The notes beneath the pieces were generated by a model. That model was not told the origin of the DNA. It saw only the letters and a list, made by a program, of their open reading frames with translations, and ran no database searches. From RGDT01 sp964630925 (GTDB lineage Bacteria > Planctomycetota > Planctomycetia > Gemmatales > Gemmataceae): a DNA stretch of 64,000 nucleotides. Positions 63,619-64,000 of the stretch are shown here, piece after piece. Numbering within the stretch: position 1 is the first letter of the stretch; the number at the start of each line of letters is the position of its first letter. The stretch covers positions 1 through 64,000 of the forward strand of contig CAZVZK010000023.1 in NCBI GenBank assembly GCA_964630925.1, in the 5' to 3' direction. A program made the translations under genes and the position numbers.

Positions 63619-64000
63619 ATGCCCAACCGCATCCTGCACGCCGAATTGGAGAACCGCTCGACGGTCCCGTCCGAGGCCGAGGTGTACCTCACCGTCCTGG
63701 CCGAGGACACGGCCGGCGTCGAGGTGCGGGCGCGCCTCATGGGCCCGCGCTGCCTGCACGCCTCCACGGTCGAGGTGGCGTACCACTTCCGCCCGGTGCT
63801 GGTGCCGACGCCACGCCCCGCGCTGACGCTCCGGGCCGTCATCCCCGAGGCCAGCCCCTGGTCGCCGGAGACGCCGCACCTGTATCACGGCGTCGTCGAA
63901 TTGTGGAAGGCGGGCCAGCGCCTCGACTCGCGGCAGGTCCGCCTCGGCCTGCGCGACTTCCGCGTCGGGCCGCGTGGGTTGCGCTGCAACGGGCACGTCA
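63619..64000 (+). CDS. Start of a glycoside hydrolase family 2-like protein (runs off the window)
   Basis: The frame MPNRILHAELENRSTVPSEA stays open to the window end, 7 bp after the queA stop. It has an immunoglobulin-like strand pattern, and LRAVIPEASPWSPETPHLYH with LGLRDFRVGPRGLRCNGH, which match the family-2 'P-W-(S/T)-P-x-x-P-x-L-Y' and 'G-x-R-x-x-x-x-x-x-x-x-x-N-G' landmarks. These precede the catalytic barrel of beta-galactosidase/mannosidase-type enzymes. No signal peptide is visible. Only the first 127 codons are in the window. Confidence 0.7.
   Translation, partial: MPNRILHAELENRSTVPSEAEVYLTVLAEDTAGVEVRARLMGPRCLHASTVEVAYHFRPVLVPTPRPALTLRAVIPEASPWSPETPHLYHGVVELWKAGQRLDSRQVRLGLRDFRVGPRGLRCNGHV

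Overview
The window is very GC-rich (roughly 70% by eye) and looks like a member of the Planctomycetota, most likely a Gemmata-type lineage. The reasons are a secreted DUF1501 protein, a DUF1559 domain, a TIGR03067-like domain, secreted WD40-HEAT and TPR-CHAT proteins, five Ser/Thr kinases (two paired with ECF-type sigma factors), a surface protein with the N-terminal LETLEGREVPA motif, and an FHA protein carrying a C-terminal module common in Gemmata. No rRNA, tRNA or CRISPR array was found. The species call is inference.

Layout. 0.4-9.2 kb: a small unknown protein; a minus-strand run of GNAT, FIST, amidohydrolase and a 106-aa protein; a C39-like peptidase overlapping a PepSY-like small protein; GlcD-type FAD oxidase convergent with an iron alcohol dehydrogenase across a hairpin; an FHA protein. 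9.2-16.6 kb: an E2-acyltransferase-like pseudoenzyme with a 56-aa membrane protein, a surface protein, then a plus-strand run of VWA coiled-coil, FHA and PQQ-propeller proteins. 16.7-22.8 kb: sigma factor, two tandem membrane kinases joined by a 21-codon mini-ORF, DUF1501, gpmA. 22.9-33.3 kb: a large secreted propeller protein, a truncated purH copy, a three-gene cassette, intact purH, a STAS/ParE-like pair, a hydrolase with an in-frame TGA, a HEAT protein. 33.4-45.6 kb: two POT transporters, ECF sigma factor, a 1562-aa multidomain kinase, a kinase-DUF1559 fusion, a DUF4432 epimerase-like protein. 45.7-53.1 kb (minus): 4-TM protein, DJ-1/PfpI, RidA, kinase-WD40, TPR-CHAT protease. 53.1-64 kb: mcsA-mcsA-mcsB behind a near-consensus promoter, a cassette containing an IS66 element, a PIN toxin-antitoxin pair, a WD40-HEAT protein, a small secreted protein, a MITE-like element, queA, and the start of a glycoside-hydrolase-2-like gene running off the end.

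The most notable structural signal is that two short gene cassettes are each bounded by a duplicated edge of a housekeeping gene. A 329-bp exact copy of the purH 5' end lies 2.6 kb upstream of intact purH, and a roughly 120-bp copy of the mcsB 3' end lies 2.6 kb downstream of intact mcsB. The cargo in both is small proteins of unknown function that resemble papain-like or ADP-ribosyltransferase-like effectors with partners. Campbell-type integration of circular DNA carrying a gene fragment would give this layout, as would segmental duplication followed by decay.

A second theme is intergenic structure. A ~180-bp palindrome-bearing element lies directly upstream of both the VWA gene and queA, and the queA copy is split by a 149-bp element with 17-bp perfect inverted repeats and a 3-bp target duplication. 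A third theme is signalling: kinases here are fused to or sit beside unusual sensors, including six-TM domains, an FGE-sulfatase/beta-helix array, a DUF1559 domain, and a CHAT caspase-like protease.
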